Positions 1-7,975 of a DNA stretch of 53,236 nucleotides are shown here, in pieces. The translations under genes and the position numbers were made by a program. The notes beneath the pieces were generated by a model. The model saw only the letters and a program-made list of their open reading frames with translations. It had not been told where the DNA came from and ran no database searches. Location: NCBI GenBank assembly GCA_029990205.1, contig JAPEKQ010000019.1, positions 1 through 53,236 of the forward strand, in the 5' to 3' direction. Position 1 is the first letter of the stretch. Each line of letters opens with the position of its first letter. Source of the stretch: a bacterium. Its GTDB lineage: Bacteria > Joyebacterota > Joyebacteria > Joyebacterales > Joyebacteraceae.

Positions 1-135
1 GGCATCTTCAAGGACGGCTACAACTTCGCTGGTCCGGTGGACAAGCACATCCCGGTCGACGCCTACGTCCCGGGTTGCCCGCCGCGTCCGGAAGCCATCA
101 TCGGCGCGATCGTGAAGCTGATCGGGAAGCTGTAG
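1..135 (+). CDS. mbhJ: Group 4 [NiFe]-hydrogenase small subunit (NuoB/MbhJ-like), 3' end only
   Basis: The frame is open at the window edge; only the last 44 codons are present. The peptide carries the [10 protein letters not shown] motif, in which the cysteine is the last ligand of the proximal [4Fe-4S] cluster in NuoB, EchC, HycG and MbhJ proteins. In the family this subunit passes electrons from the ferredoxin-like subunit to the NiFe site. The next gene begins 78 bases later and encodes a NuoC-like subunit, then the catalytic subunit, which is the usual order of this complex. The fragment alone cannot separate a hydrogenase small subunit from complex I NuoB; the neighbouring large subunit with all four NiFe cysteines decides for hydrogenase. 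Confidence 0.88.
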   Translation, partial: GIFKDGYNFAGPVDKHIPVDAYVPGCPPRPEAIIGAIVKLIGKL

Positions 136-213
136 GCGAAGCGGACGGGAAGGGACGTCAGTGTCCGTTGTGGGAGCGGCCGCTTTCGCCCAAGCTCTGG
201 GAGTGTGAAGACG

Positions 214-642
214 ATGAGCAAACAGGTTATCGAGAGTCTCAGGACCAAGTTCGGCGACCGCGTCGACATCCTCGAGCGCAACGAGCGCCGGGTGTACGTG
301 ACCGTCGCGAACGAGGACTGGATCCCCGTGCTGCGGCATATGTATGAGGTGGAGCACGGGCGGCTGTGCACCGCCACGGGGAGCGACCGGTCGACGGGCG
401 TCGAGCTGCTTTTCCACTTCGGGATGGACCAGCACGGTACGGTCGTCAACATCCGCACTACGCTCAAGAAGCCGTTCCCGAAGATCGAGTCGTTCACGCA
501 GCACTACCAGGCGGCGGACTTCATCGAGCGAGAGATCTTCGACTTCCTGGGAGTCGAGTTCACCGGACATCCGGATCCGAGGAAGATCCTCTCCTCCCAC
601 GACAGACCGGCTGATTTCCATGCGATGAGGAGAGATGAATAG
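214..642 (+). CDS. mbhK: NuoC-like (30 kDa subunit) hydrogenase component, MbhK/EchD type
   Basis: A 142-residue soluble protein of the complex I 30-kDa subunit family. The signature region near residues 100-135 (ADFIEREIFDFLGVEFTGHP, then RKIL) matches the conserved 'ER E.wD..Gv.F.GHPd.R.iL' block. In Mbh and Ech complexes it is a structural subunit of the peripheral arm next to the catalytic subunit. ATG 214 was chosen over the in-frame GTG at 205 because GGGAG at 199-203 lies about 10 bases from 214 and almost touches 205. The stop codon abuts the ATG of the large-subunit gene, so the two are probably translationally coupled. Confidence 0.9.
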   Translation: MSKQVIESLRTKFGDRVDILERNERRVYVTVANEDWIPVLRHMYEVEHGRLCTATGSDRSTGVELLFHFGMDQHGTVVNIRTTLKKPFPKIESFTQHYQAADFIEREIFDFLGVEFTGHPDPRKILSSHDRPADFHAMRRDE

Positions 643-1815
643 ATGAGCACGACGATCCCGATCGGGCCATTCCACCCCGTTCTTGAGGAGCCCGAGTACA
701 TCACGCTTCAGGTCGACGGCGAGACCGTGCTCGATGCTGACATGGATCTCGGCCGTATCCATCGCGGGATGGAGCTCCTGGCGCAGGAGAAGACGTTCGA
801 CCAGGACTGCTTCCTGGTCGAGAGGATCTGCGGTATCTGCTCGGCTTCGCACAGCTGGGCGACGGCTCTGGCGTACGAGGATGCGGCGGGGGTCGAGCCG
901 ACACCGAGGGCGCGCTACCTACGCACCATCGTCCACGAGCTCGAGCGGCTCCACAGCCACATGCTCTGGGTCGGTCTGGCCGGCCACATCATCGGCTACT
1001 GGACCGTCTACATGTGGGGCTGGAAGTACCGCGAGCCGATCCTCGACGCGCTCGAGGCCATCACGGGCAACCGGAACAACTATGCATGGTACGTCCCCGG
1101 CGGCGTCCGCCGCGACGTGCCGGACGAGGTATGGCCTCCGATCCTGAAGGCCCTCGACGAGTTTAACGACAACACGAACCTCCTCATCGGTGCCGTGCTC
1201 GACGACCCGGTCATCCTGGGTCGCCTCAAGGGCGTCGGCATCCTGACGAAGGAGGACGCGATCCACTACGGCGCGCTCGGTCCGGTCGCGCGTGGCTCCG
1301 GCTACGACATCGACCTTCGCCGGGACGAGCCATACGGCGCATACGCCGAGTGCGACTGGAACGTCATCGTCCAGGAGGACGGCGACCTCCTCGCCGTCTC
1401 GGTCGTACGACTGCTCGAGATGCTCGAGTCGGTCAAGATCGTGAAGCAGTGCATCAAGAACCTGCCTGGCGGCGAGATCCGCAACGAGATCCGCGAGATC
1501 CCTCGGAGCGAGGGTGTGGGTCATGTTGAAGCGCCACGCGGGGAGAGCTTCCACTACGTCCGGACGAACGGCACGAACATGCCCGAGCGCCACAAGATGA
1601 GGGCGCCGACGTTCGTCAACATCCCGACGTACCGGCCGCGGGTGAAGGGAGAGACGATCTCGGACGCGACGGTCATCTTCGCCATCATTGACCCGTGCTA
1701 CAGCTGCACGGAGCGTATGGCGGCGATCGACCCGACGGGGAGGCGCATAGCGAACGCGCAGGATCTGATCAAGCTCAGCCACCAGAAGACAGAATGGCTT
1801 AAGAAGAACCTCTAG
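643..1815 (+). CDS. mbhL: Membrane-bound group 4 [NiFe]-hydrogenase catalytic large subunit (MbhL/EchE/HycE-like)
   Basis: A 390-residue NuoD-family protein. The N-terminal motif RICGICSASHS supplies C63 and C66; the C-terminal motif DPCYSCTER supplies C352 and C355. These are the four cysteines that bind the NiFe site in true hydrogenases; complex I NuoD lacks them. After Arg358 a 32-residue tail begins with Met359. E. coli HycE is cleaved by HycI between Arg and Met after the same motif, so this tail is probably a removable maturation peptide. A HycI-like protease is encoded at 15391-15876. Expected reaction: 2H+ plus electrons from reduced ferredoxin to H2, coupled to ion transport by the Mrp-like subunits downstream. 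The exact subgroup (4b-4g) was not resolved. Confidence 0.94.
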   Translation: MSTTIPIGPFHPVLEEPEYITLQVDGETVLDADMDLGRIHRGMELLAQEKTFDQDCFLVERICGICSASHSWATALAYEDAAGVEPTPRARYLRTIVHELERLHSHMLWVGLAGHIIGYWTVYMWGWKYREPILDALEAITGNRNNYAWYVPGGVRRDVPDEVWPPILKALDEFNDNTNLLIGAVLDDPVILGRLKGVGILTKEDAIHYGALGPVARGSGYDIDLRRDEPYGAYAECDWNVIVQEDGDLLAVSVVRLLEMLESVKIVKQCIKNLPGGEIRNEIREIPRSEGVGHVEAPRGESFHYVRTNGTNMPERHKMRAPTFVNIPTYRPRVKGETISDATVIFAIIDPCYSCTERMAAIDPTGRRIANAQDLIKLSHQKTEWLKKNL

Positions 1816-1833
1816 AGGCCCGGGGGGAACTAG

Positions 1834-3723
1834 ATGCCACAGATACTCATTCCCATCGTCGTCCCAGCAATCGCCGGCGGACTCTGCTTCCTGGTCCCGA
1901 GGCGCGTGAAGGGCGTCAGGGAGGTGCTGACTCTGGCCGGCATGGCGTGGGCGCTCGTCGCGTCCATCCAGCTGTTCGGGCAGTACCCGCTTGCTTACGT
2001 CAAGCCGTGGGTGACGATTGGGAGTCTCGACATTCAGTTCGATCTCATGCTCAACCACTTCAGCGCCTTCGTCATCATCTTCGCATCGCTGTTCGGCTTG
2101 GGTGTGGCGATCTACTCAATGGGATGGCTCTCAGACAGGCACGACGGACGCAGGTTCTACTCGCTCCTGCTCTGGTCTGTTGCGGCGGCCTGCGGTGCGG
2201 TGCTCTCGAACAGCCTCCTCATCCTTCTGATCTTCTGGGAGGTCCTGACTCCGATCCTCTACATGCTCGTCAATCTGGGGAAGAACGAGGATGAGGCGGC
2301 GCGGTCGGGAGCCAAGAGCTTCGTGATGCTCGGGTTCTCCGATGCGGCGCTGTTCCTCGCCGTGGCCCTGATCTGGGTGCGCTTCGGATCGCTCTCGATG
2401 AAGGACCTGTCGATCTTCGTCGGCGACGCATACACGACCTGGGTCTACATCCTGATGATGATCGGCGCGATCACCAAGGCGGGTGCGATGCCGTTCCACA
2501 CGTGGATCCCGGCGGCCGCCAAGGGCGCGCCCACCCCCGTGATGGCACTCCTGCCCGCGTCGATCGACAAGCTGCTTGGCATCTATCTCCTCGCGCGGAT
2601 CAGCCTGGACATCTTCTCGATCGGCCCCGGGCTCATGATGCTCCTGATGATCATCGGTGCGGTGACCATCCTGGGCGCTGTCCTGATGGCGCTCATCCAG
2701 CACGACCTCAAGGTGCTGCTCTCGTACCACGCCGTCAGCCAGGTCGGATACATGGTGCTCGGCATCGGCACGGGCGTTCCGATCGGCATCGCCGGCGGCA
2801 TCTTCCACATGCTCAACCACGCGATCTACAAGTCGTGTCTCTTCCTGGGTGCTGGCTCGATCGAGAAACAGGCCGGGACGACCGAGATCGCCAAACTCGG
2901 CGGCCTGGCGCGGGCGATGCCCGTGACGTTCATCAGTATGACCATCGCGGCGCTCGCAATCTCGGGCGTTCCGCCGCTGAACGGGTTCGTCTCGAAGTGG
3001 ATGGTCTACTCGGGTGTCGTTGAGCTCGGCAGCCGCGGGTTCAACTCGTACTGGATCTTCCTCGTCGCGGCGCTCTTCGGTTCGGCGCTCACGCTGGCCT
3101 CGTTCGTGAAGGTGCTCTACTCCGGGTTCCTCGGACAGAAGCTCAGCGCGCTCGCGCACGTGCGTGAGTCGTCGTGGCTGATGGGGGTCCCGATGGCCGT
3201 CCTCGCGGCGCTCTGTCTGCTCTTCGGCGTCTGGGCGAAGTTCCCGATTGAGACCTACATCAACCCGATCGTGCACGGCGCCGTCGGGACGACCGCGGGC
3301 GGGACCGTCGAGCTAGGGACCGGCTTCTGGGATCCGTCGGGCGCTACAGGCCTGATTATCCTCGGCATCATCGTCGGGTTCCTCGTCCTCGCTGCGGGCA
3401 AGCTCACGAAGCGCCGCACCGGGCGCGTCTTCATCGGCGGGACGAAGCCGGCCGAGAACATGGATGCCATGCACGTGACGGGGACCGGCTTCTACGAGAC
3501 CATAAGGCAGATGGTGCCGTTCAAGGGATTCTACGCGAACGCGGAGCAGAGGGTCTTCGACGTCCACAACGTCGGTAGCCGCGTTGGCGACGTGTTCGTC
3601 CAGGGTCTGAGGTCGCTCCACAGCGGCGTGCTCTCGACCTACCTTGCTTGGAGCGTCATCGGGCTCGGCGCGATCGTGTTCGCCGTGCTCTCGGCGCTTC
3701 TCAGGGAGCTCGTGGGTAACTAG
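1834..3723 (+). CDS. First MrpD/NuoL-like proton-antiporter subunit of the hydrogenase complex
   Basis: A 629-residue multi-spanning protein of the 'proton-conducting membrane transporter' family (NuoL/M/N, MrpA/D). The core signature at about residues 210-245 reads ITKAGAMPFHTWIP, then APTPVMALLPAS, with K215 at the site of the conserved channel lysine; HDLKVLLSYHAVSQVGYM follows. The usual ALLHA histidine is replaced by proline (ALLPA). The C-terminal part beyond about residue 480 is long and poorly conserved, so the protein exceeds a typical MrpD (about 500 residues). It sits between the catalytic subunit and the Mrp module, which contains its own MrpD. The complex therefore has two antiporter-like subunits, as in archaeal MBS. 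RBS GGGGGGA lies just upstream of the ATG. Confidence 0.9.
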   Translation: MPQILIPIVVPAIAGGLCFLVPRRVKGVREVLTLAGMAWALVASIQLFGQYPLAYVKPWVTIGSLDIQFDLMLNHFSAFVIIFASLFGLGVAIYSMGWLSDRHDGRRFYSLLLWSVAAACGAVLSNSLLILLIFWEVLTPILYMLVNLGKNEDEAARSGAKSFVMLGFSDAALFLAVALIWVRFGSLSMKDLSIFVGDAYTTWVYILMMIGAITKAGAMPFHTWIPAAAKGAPTPVMALLPASIDKLLGIYLLARISLDIFSIGPGLMMLLMIIGAVTILGAVLMALIQHDLKVLLSYHAVSQVGYMVLGIGTGVPIGIAGGIFHMLNHAIYKSCLFLGAGSIEKQAGTTEIAKLGGLARAMPVTFISMTIAALAISGVPPLNGFVSKWMVYSGVVELGSRGFNSYWIFLVAALFGSALTLASFVKVLYSGFLGQKLSALAHVRESSWLMGVPMAVLAALCLLFGVWAKFPIETYINPIVHGAVGTTAGGTVELGTGFWDPSGATGLIILGIIVGFLVLAAGKLTKRRTGRVFIGGTKPAENMDAMHVTGTGFYETIRQMVPFKGFYANAEQRVFDVHNVGSRVGDVFVQGLRSLHSGVLSTYLAWSVIGLGAIVFAVLSALLRELVGN

Positions 3724-3837
3724 CGGAGTTTGCGGCGCCGGCGCCACGGTCCGCGCGATACGCGGCAGGCACCGGTGTCTGGAACCATCGAAGGATAACA
3801 GTCAGGGTCGCACGAGACAGGCGGGAGACGAGGATAT

Positions 3838-4395
3838 ATGGCAAACATCGCTCCACAGCTCTATGCGCTCCTGGTGTTCATGGTCATCGGTTCCATCGTG
3901 GCCATCGAGACCAGGAACCTCCTGTCCGCCGTGATCTCGGTCAGTGCGGTCGGCTTCGCGCTGTCCGTCGCATTCCTGTTCCTGGGAGCGCCGGACATCG
4001 CGATCACGCAGCTTGTTGTAGAGGTTCTCGTCCTCATCATCCTCATCCGAGGCACGATCCTCCTCGACAACACGGCTGTCGACACACACCGGGACACGCT
4101 CGCGGTCGTAACATCGCTGATCTTCTTCGGGTTGATCCTCGGGTTCGGGGCGATGATCTTTGGGAGTAGAGGATTCCCGGAGTTCGGTCAGCCGGTCATG
4201 CGCGTATCGAAGGTTTACGTGCAGACCGGGCTGCCGGCAACGTACGCAGCCAATATCGTCACGGCGGTCATCCTCGACTTCAGGGCGTACGACACCCTGG
4301 GTGAGGCGACCGTGCTCTTCACCTCGATCCTCGGAGCGCTCGCGCTCCTCAGGCGCGAGGGCAAGGTATCGAGGGAGGAGGTGGTCGCCGCATGA
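3838..4395 (+). CDS. Fused MbhD-MbhE-like subunit (MrpA C-terminal domains)
   Basis: A 185-residue membrane protein. Residues about 1-75 match the MbhD/DUF4040 domain (GAPDIAITQLVVEVLVLI). Residues about 85-180 match the MbhE/MnhA C-terminal domain (ILDFRAYDTLGEATVLFTS). In Mrp antiporters both are the tail of MrpA; in Pyrococcus Mbh they are two proteins; here they are one chain. They line the ion path next to MrpB and MrpC. The spacer before it (3724-3837) contains a perfect 12-bp palindrome at 3733-3744 but no gene. The stop overlaps the next start in an ATGA. Confidence 0.88.
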   Translation: MANIAPQLYALLVFMVIGSIVAIETRNLLSAVISVSAVGFALSVAFLFLGAPDIAITQLVVEVLVLIILIRGTILLDNTAVDTHRDTLAVVTSLIFFGLILGFGAMIFGSRGFPEFGQPVMRVSKVYVQTGLPATYAANIVTAVILDFRAYDTLGEATVLFTSILGALALLRREGKVSREEVVAA

Positions 4396-4847
4396 AAGGC
4401 ATGACGCTGATCGTCAAGACCATCACTGACTTCGTCGCCGGCTTCATCGTCATCTTCGGCGCCTACATCGTGCTCTACGGTCACCTGACCCCGGGCGGCG
4501 GCTTCGCCGGCGGCGTCATCGTGGCCTGCGCGTTCATCCTTCTGATGCTCGCGCACGGGAGCGATGTGGCGTTCTCGAAGCTGCCGGAGAAGGTCGCGCA
4601 CGTGATGGATTCCGCGGGCGCGCTGGCGTTCCTCGGCATCGGCTGGTTCGGCATGACGATGGGATTCTTCTTCATGAACTCGTTCGGCAGGGGCGAGATG
4701 TTCAAGCTCTTCAGCTCGGGCATGATCCTGCCGCTCAATATCGCGGTCGCCTTCAAGGTCGGGAGTTCGCTGTTCCTGGTCTTCTCGGCGCTCGCTATTT
4801 TCCGCAGGCGTTCCTTCAGGGCCATGATCGAGGATGAACTAGCATGA
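4392..4847 (+). CDS. mrpB: Na+/H+ antiporter subunit MrpB/MnhB-like (MbhF)
   Basis: A 151-residue protein with about four membrane spans. The N-terminal block ending in LTPGGGFAGGVIVA is the conserved MnhB signature ('Y.vyG..tPGGGFqgG'). In Mrp and Mbh complexes MrpB packs with MrpC and the MrpA tail and contributes to Na+ transport. The start overlaps the upstream stop (ATGA) and the end overlaps the MrpC start (ATGA), so translation is coupled. Confidence 0.93.
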   Translation: MKGMTLIVKTITDFVAGFIVIFGAYIVLYGHLTPGGGFAGGVIVACAFILLMLAHGSDVAFSKLPEKVAHVMDSAGALAFLGIGWFGMTMGFFFMNSFGRGEMFKLFSSGMILPLNIAVAFKVGSSLFLVFSALAIFRRRSFRAMIEDELA

Positions 4848-5191
4848 CGGTATATTTCCTGTGCGTAGTTCTTCTTACGATGGGGCTCTACTGCCTCGTG
4901 GCGAAGAAGAACATTGTGAAGAAGGTTCTCGGCATCGTCATCATGGACTACGCCGTGAACCTCTACCTCATCATCATCGGATACAAGACGGGCGGTGTCG
5001 CTCCGATCATTGAGGCCGACATGCCGCTCTCGACGCTCGAGAGGTTCGTGGACCCGTTGCCACAGGCGCTGGTCCTGACATCGATCGTCATCGGCCTTGG
5101 TGTCATGTCGCTGATGGTCGCGATGTGCATCAGGCTCTATGAGAAGCACGGCACCTTTGACATGTCCGTTATCAGTAAGCTGAGGGGATAG
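4844..5191 (+). CDS. mrpC: Na+/H+ antiporter subunit MrpC/MnhC-like (MbhG, NuoK fold)
   Basis: A 115-residue protein with three membrane segments, the usual size for MrpC/NuoK. The hallmark DPLPQALVLTSIVIG lies at about residues 67-81. The family forms part of the ion channel between the MrpA tail/MrpB and MrpD. The start overlaps the mrpB stop and mrpD begins 3 bases after the stop. Confidence 0.94.
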   Translation: MTVYFLCVVLLTMGLYCLVAKKNIVKKVLGIVIMDYAVNLYLIIIGYKTGGVAPIIEADMPLSTLERFVDPLPQALVLTSIVIGLGVMSLMVAMCIRLYEKHGTFDMSVISKLRG

Positions 5192-5194
5192 CCA

Positions 5195-6727
5195 ATGAAC
5201 CTTGTACCTCTCTTTGTCGCGGTTCCGCTGGCGGCGGCGTTCATCATCCCGCTGCTCGGAATCTGGTGGAAGAAGAGCGGGGAGGTCCTCGCGCCAGTCT
5301 GCACGGCGATCCTGGCTATCATGGCGATCGTTCAGACAGGTGCGCCCGCATCAGTGCACCACATGGGAGGCTGGGCGCCGCCCGTCGGCATCGCAATGGT
5401 GAGCGACGGGCTCTCCACGCTTCTCCTTATCGCGATCAACATCGTGGCCTTCGTGAGCATCATCTTCTCGCTCAAGTACATGAGGGTCTACACGGGGCTC
5501 ACGAAGTACTATGCGCTCTTCATGTTGATGGTCGCCGGGATGAACGGTGTGGTCCTGTCGGGAGACCTCTTCAACATCTACGTGTTCCTCGAGATCGCGT
5601 CGATCGCGTCGTACGCGCTGGTGGCGTTCGGCGTCGACGCCGAGGAGCTCGAGGCGGGATTCAAGTACCTCATTCTCGGAAGCGTCGCGTCGGTGATGCT
5701 GCTCTTTGCCATCGGCACGGTCTACGCGGTCACCGGTTCGCTCAACATGGCGGACGTGGCCCGCGAGATCTCGGTACGCTTCGGGACGACCATGAACCCC
5801 GCTCTGCTCCTGGCGGGAGCGATGTTCCTGATGGGATTCGGGCTCAAGGCCGCGCTGGTTCCGTTCCACGCGTGGCTGCCGGACGCGCATCCGTCCGCGC
5901 CCGCGCCGATCTCGGCGATGCTCTCCGGCGTCGTCATCAAGAGCCTCGGCATCTACGCGATCTGCCGCGTCTTCTTCCACGTCTTCGGCGTCGCCTCCGG
6001 AGCCGGCGGGAGCATCATCTTCGCGAACGCGATGATCGCCTTCGCGGTGCTCTCGATCGTCCTCGGCGGTCTGCTCGCCATCGGACAGTGGGACTACAAA
6101 CGGCTGCTTGCCTATAGCTCGATCGGCCAGGTCGGCTACATCATGCTGGGCATCGGTGTCGGCGCCAGGGTTCTGGCGACCGGCGGCCAGCTGTCCGTGG
6201 CGGCGCTCGCGATCCTGGGCGGTCTGTTCCACCTGATCAATCACGCGGCGTTCAAGTCGCTCCTCTTCCTCAGCTCGGGCGCCGTGCAGCATGCGACCGG
6301 CACGAGGGACATGAAGCAGCTCGGCGGTCTGCGCGAGTCGATGCCGATCACGTCCTGGACGATCAATCTCGGGACGCTGTCCATCGCCGGCGTGCCGCCG
6401 TTCAGCGGCTTCTGGAGCAAGCTGATCATCATCATCGCGACGATCAAGGCGGGGCACTACGCGATCGCCGCGGTGGCGATGGCGTTCGCGTTCGTGACGC
6501 TCGCGTACTACGTGAAGGTACAGCGTGAGGTTGTCTTCGGGTCGGTGACGAAGCTGGTCGAGAAGGCCAGAGAGGTCCCGGCGCTCATGTACGTGCCGCT
6601 CATCATTCTGGCGATCGTCTGTGTCGGATTCGGATTGCTCTACCCGGTCTTCGGGGCGCGCATCCTTGAGCCGGCGCGTGACGCGCTCATGAACGGCACT
6701 GAGTACATTCAGCTGGTCCTCGGGTAG
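5195..6727 (+). CDS. mrpD: Na+/H+ antiporter subunit MrpD/MnhD-like (MbhH)
   Basis: A 510-residue protein of standard MrpD length with about 14 membrane spans. The motif GLKAALVPFHAWLPDAHPSA places K218 at the position of the essential MrpD channel lysine, and YKRLLAYSSIGQVGYI is the second signature. ELEAGFKYLILGS is typical of MrpD/NuoN. Proton translocation is expected. It follows mrpC by 3 bases in the classical B-C-D order. This is the standard MrpD of the module; the protein at 1834-3723 is an additional one. Confidence 0.95.
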   Translation: MNLVPLFVAVPLAAAFIIPLLGIWWKKSGEVLAPVCTAILAIMAIVQTGAPASVHHMGGWAPPVGIAMVSDGLSTLLLIAINIVAFVSIIFSLKYMRVYTGLTKYYALFMLMVAGMNGVVLSGDLFNIYVFLEIASIASYALVAFGVDAEELEAGFKYLILGSVASVMLLFAIGTVYAVTGSLNMADVAREISVRFGTTMNPALLLAGAMFLMGFGLKAALVPFHAWLPDAHPSAPAPISAMLSGVVIKSLGIYAICRVFFHVFGVASGAGGSIIFANAMIAFAVLSIVLGGLLAIGQWDYKRLLAYSSIGQVGYIMLGIGVGARVLATGGQLSVAALAILGGLFHLINHAAFKSLLFLSSGAVQHATGTRDMKQLGGLRESMPITSWTINLGTLSIAGVPPFSGFWSKLIIIIATIKAGHYAIAAVAMAFAFVTLAYYVKVQREVVFGSVTKLVEKAREVPALMYVPLIILAIVCVGFGLLYPVFGARILEPARDALMNGTEYIQLVLG

Positions 6728-6743
6728 AGGGTAAGGAGCACTG

Positions 6744-7247
6744 ATGGAAACACTGAAGCGAAGGCTCCTGGATCTCATCATCTACTTCGTCCTGTGGCTG
6801 CTCCTGACCTGGTCGTTGGATGTGCAGGGGCTTGTGGCCGGAGCCGTTCTTGCGATCCTCTTCGCGCTCATTCTGTCGGGGCTGCTGCCCCAGCGCGTGG
6901 AGCGCCTGTTCAGTCCTGTGAGGTGGTTCTGGGCGATCGCCCACCTTCTCTCGCTCGGCCTGTGGATCATCGTCGCGAACTTCGACGTGCTCTACAGGGT
7001 CGTGCACCCGAATCTGCCGATCCGGCCGGGTATCGTGAAGGTGAAGACATCGCTCAAGACTGACGAGGCCAAGACCTTCCTTGCGAATTCGATCACGCTG
7101 ACGCCGGGAACGCTGACGATCGACGTCATCGACGACTGGCTCTACGTGCACTGGATCAATGTCCACGAGAACCTCGAGGACACCGAGGCGATCACGCGCG
7201 ACATTGCCGGGCGTTTCGAGGTTACATTGAGGAGGGTCTTCGACTGA
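6744..7247 (+). CDS. mrpE: Na+/H+ antiporter subunit MrpE/MnhE-like (MbhA)
   Basis: A 167-residue protein with two or three N-terminal membrane segments and a soluble C-terminal part. The block ANSITLTPGTLTIDV followed by LYVHWI is the MnhE signature. The family has a structural role in Mrp complexes. AGGAG lies 5-6 bases before the ATG, and the stop overlaps the mrpF start by one base (TGATG). Confidence 0.94.
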   Translation: METLKRRLLDLIIYFVLWLLLTWSLDVQGLVAGAVLAILFALILSGLLPQRVERLFSPVRWFWAIAHLLSLGLWIIVANFDVLYRVVHPNLPIRPGIVKVKTSLKTDEAKTFLANSITLTPGTLTIDVIDDWLYVHWINVHENLEDTEAITRDIAGRFEVTLRRVFD

Positions 7248-7501
7248 TGAATGTGTTCCTGTTCTTGCTGATCATGGGGTGCTTCATGTGCCTCATTCGG
7301 GTCGCAAAGGGCCCGACCCCGCCGGACAGGGCAGTGGCGATCGACACGATCGGTGTGATGGTGGTGGGTATCTGTGGAATCTTCGGGATCATCACCGGTC
7401 AGGACTTCTACCTGAACGTCGCGATCGCCTGGGCGCTGCTGGCCTTCATTGGCACGCTTGCACTCGCCAAGTATCTGGAGGGGAGGGGATTCGATGAGTA
7501 G
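7247..7501 (+). CDS. mrpF: Na+/H+ antiporter subunit MrpF/MnhF-like (MbhB)
   Basis: An 84-residue protein with three membrane segments. RVAKGPTPPDRAVAIDTI is the conserved MrpF signature ('R...GPt..DRvvalD'). It is a small structural subunit. It overlaps mrpE by one base and mrpG by eight bases, consistent with coupled translation. Confidence 0.94.
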   Translation: MNVFLFLLIMGCFMCLIRVAKGPTPPDRAVAIDTIGVMVVGICGIFGIITGQDFYLNVAIAWALLAFIGTLALAKYLEGRGFDE

Positions 7502-7832
7502 CCAGGTCGGGATTGCGACAATCATCCTCGTGTCGCTCGGCGTGGTCTTCGATCTCGTCGGGGCTCTCGGTCTCCTGCGTCTGCCGGACGTTTACAACCG
7601 GCTGCAGGCGGCGACCAAGTGTGTGACGCTGGGAACGCTGTTCATTCTGGTCGGCGTGCTCGTGCACTCCGGCTGGAACGCGATGGGCGTCAAGGCTCTG
7701 CTCGCGGCGATGTTCGTTCTGTGGACGTCGCCGACCGGAAGCCACGCCCTCGCGAGAGGCGCGCACATCGCGGGTGTGCCGCTCTGGAAGGGCACGGTCG
7801 TCGACCGCTACAAGGAAGACACCGATCGCTAA
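7494..7832 (+). CDS. mrpG: Na+/H+ antiporter subunit MrpG/MnhG-like (MbhC)
   Basis: A 112-residue protein with three membrane segments. GALGLLRLPDVYNRLQAATKC matches the MrpG signature ('G.iGllRlpD.ytRlHAatk'), with Q in place of the usual H. ATG 7494 is preferred over the upstream in-frame ATG 7449 because GGAGGGGAGGGG precedes it and the family N-terminus begins there. It is the last gene of the Mrp block. Confidence 0.93.
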   Translation: MSSQVGIATIILVSLGVVFDLVGALGLLRLPDVYNRLQAATKCVTLGTLFILVGVLVHSGWNAMGVKALLAAMFVLWTSPTGSHALARGAHIAGVPLWKGTVVDRYKEDTDR

Positions 7833-7841
7833 GCGCACGCA

Positions 7842-7860
7842 CGCGCGGCGCTGCCGCGCG
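7842..7860 (+). other. Intercistronic hairpin between mrpG and the ferredoxin subunit
   Basis: CGCGCGGC and its exact complement flank a 3-base loop, giving an 8-bp GC stem. No T-run follows, so it is unlikely to be a full terminator. It may be an mRNA processing or stability element separating the Mrp block from the downstream Fe-S gene. Confidence 0.45.
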
Positions 7861-7975
7861 TCGATATAGATGCAACTCCCCGAGAGTCAAGCTGGCGAGG
7901 TGAGTCGCTGTTGACGAGCCGCGCCAGGGGAGAGAACTCACACGGGGTGACCCACTCGAGAGGATGGAAGCTGGC

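Noticed and set aside
2131-3276. Long antisense frames inside the hydrogenase and antiporter genes
   Set aside because: Arg/Asp/Glu-rich translations without motifs, opposite strongly conserved membrane proteins; typical of GC-rich codon bias.
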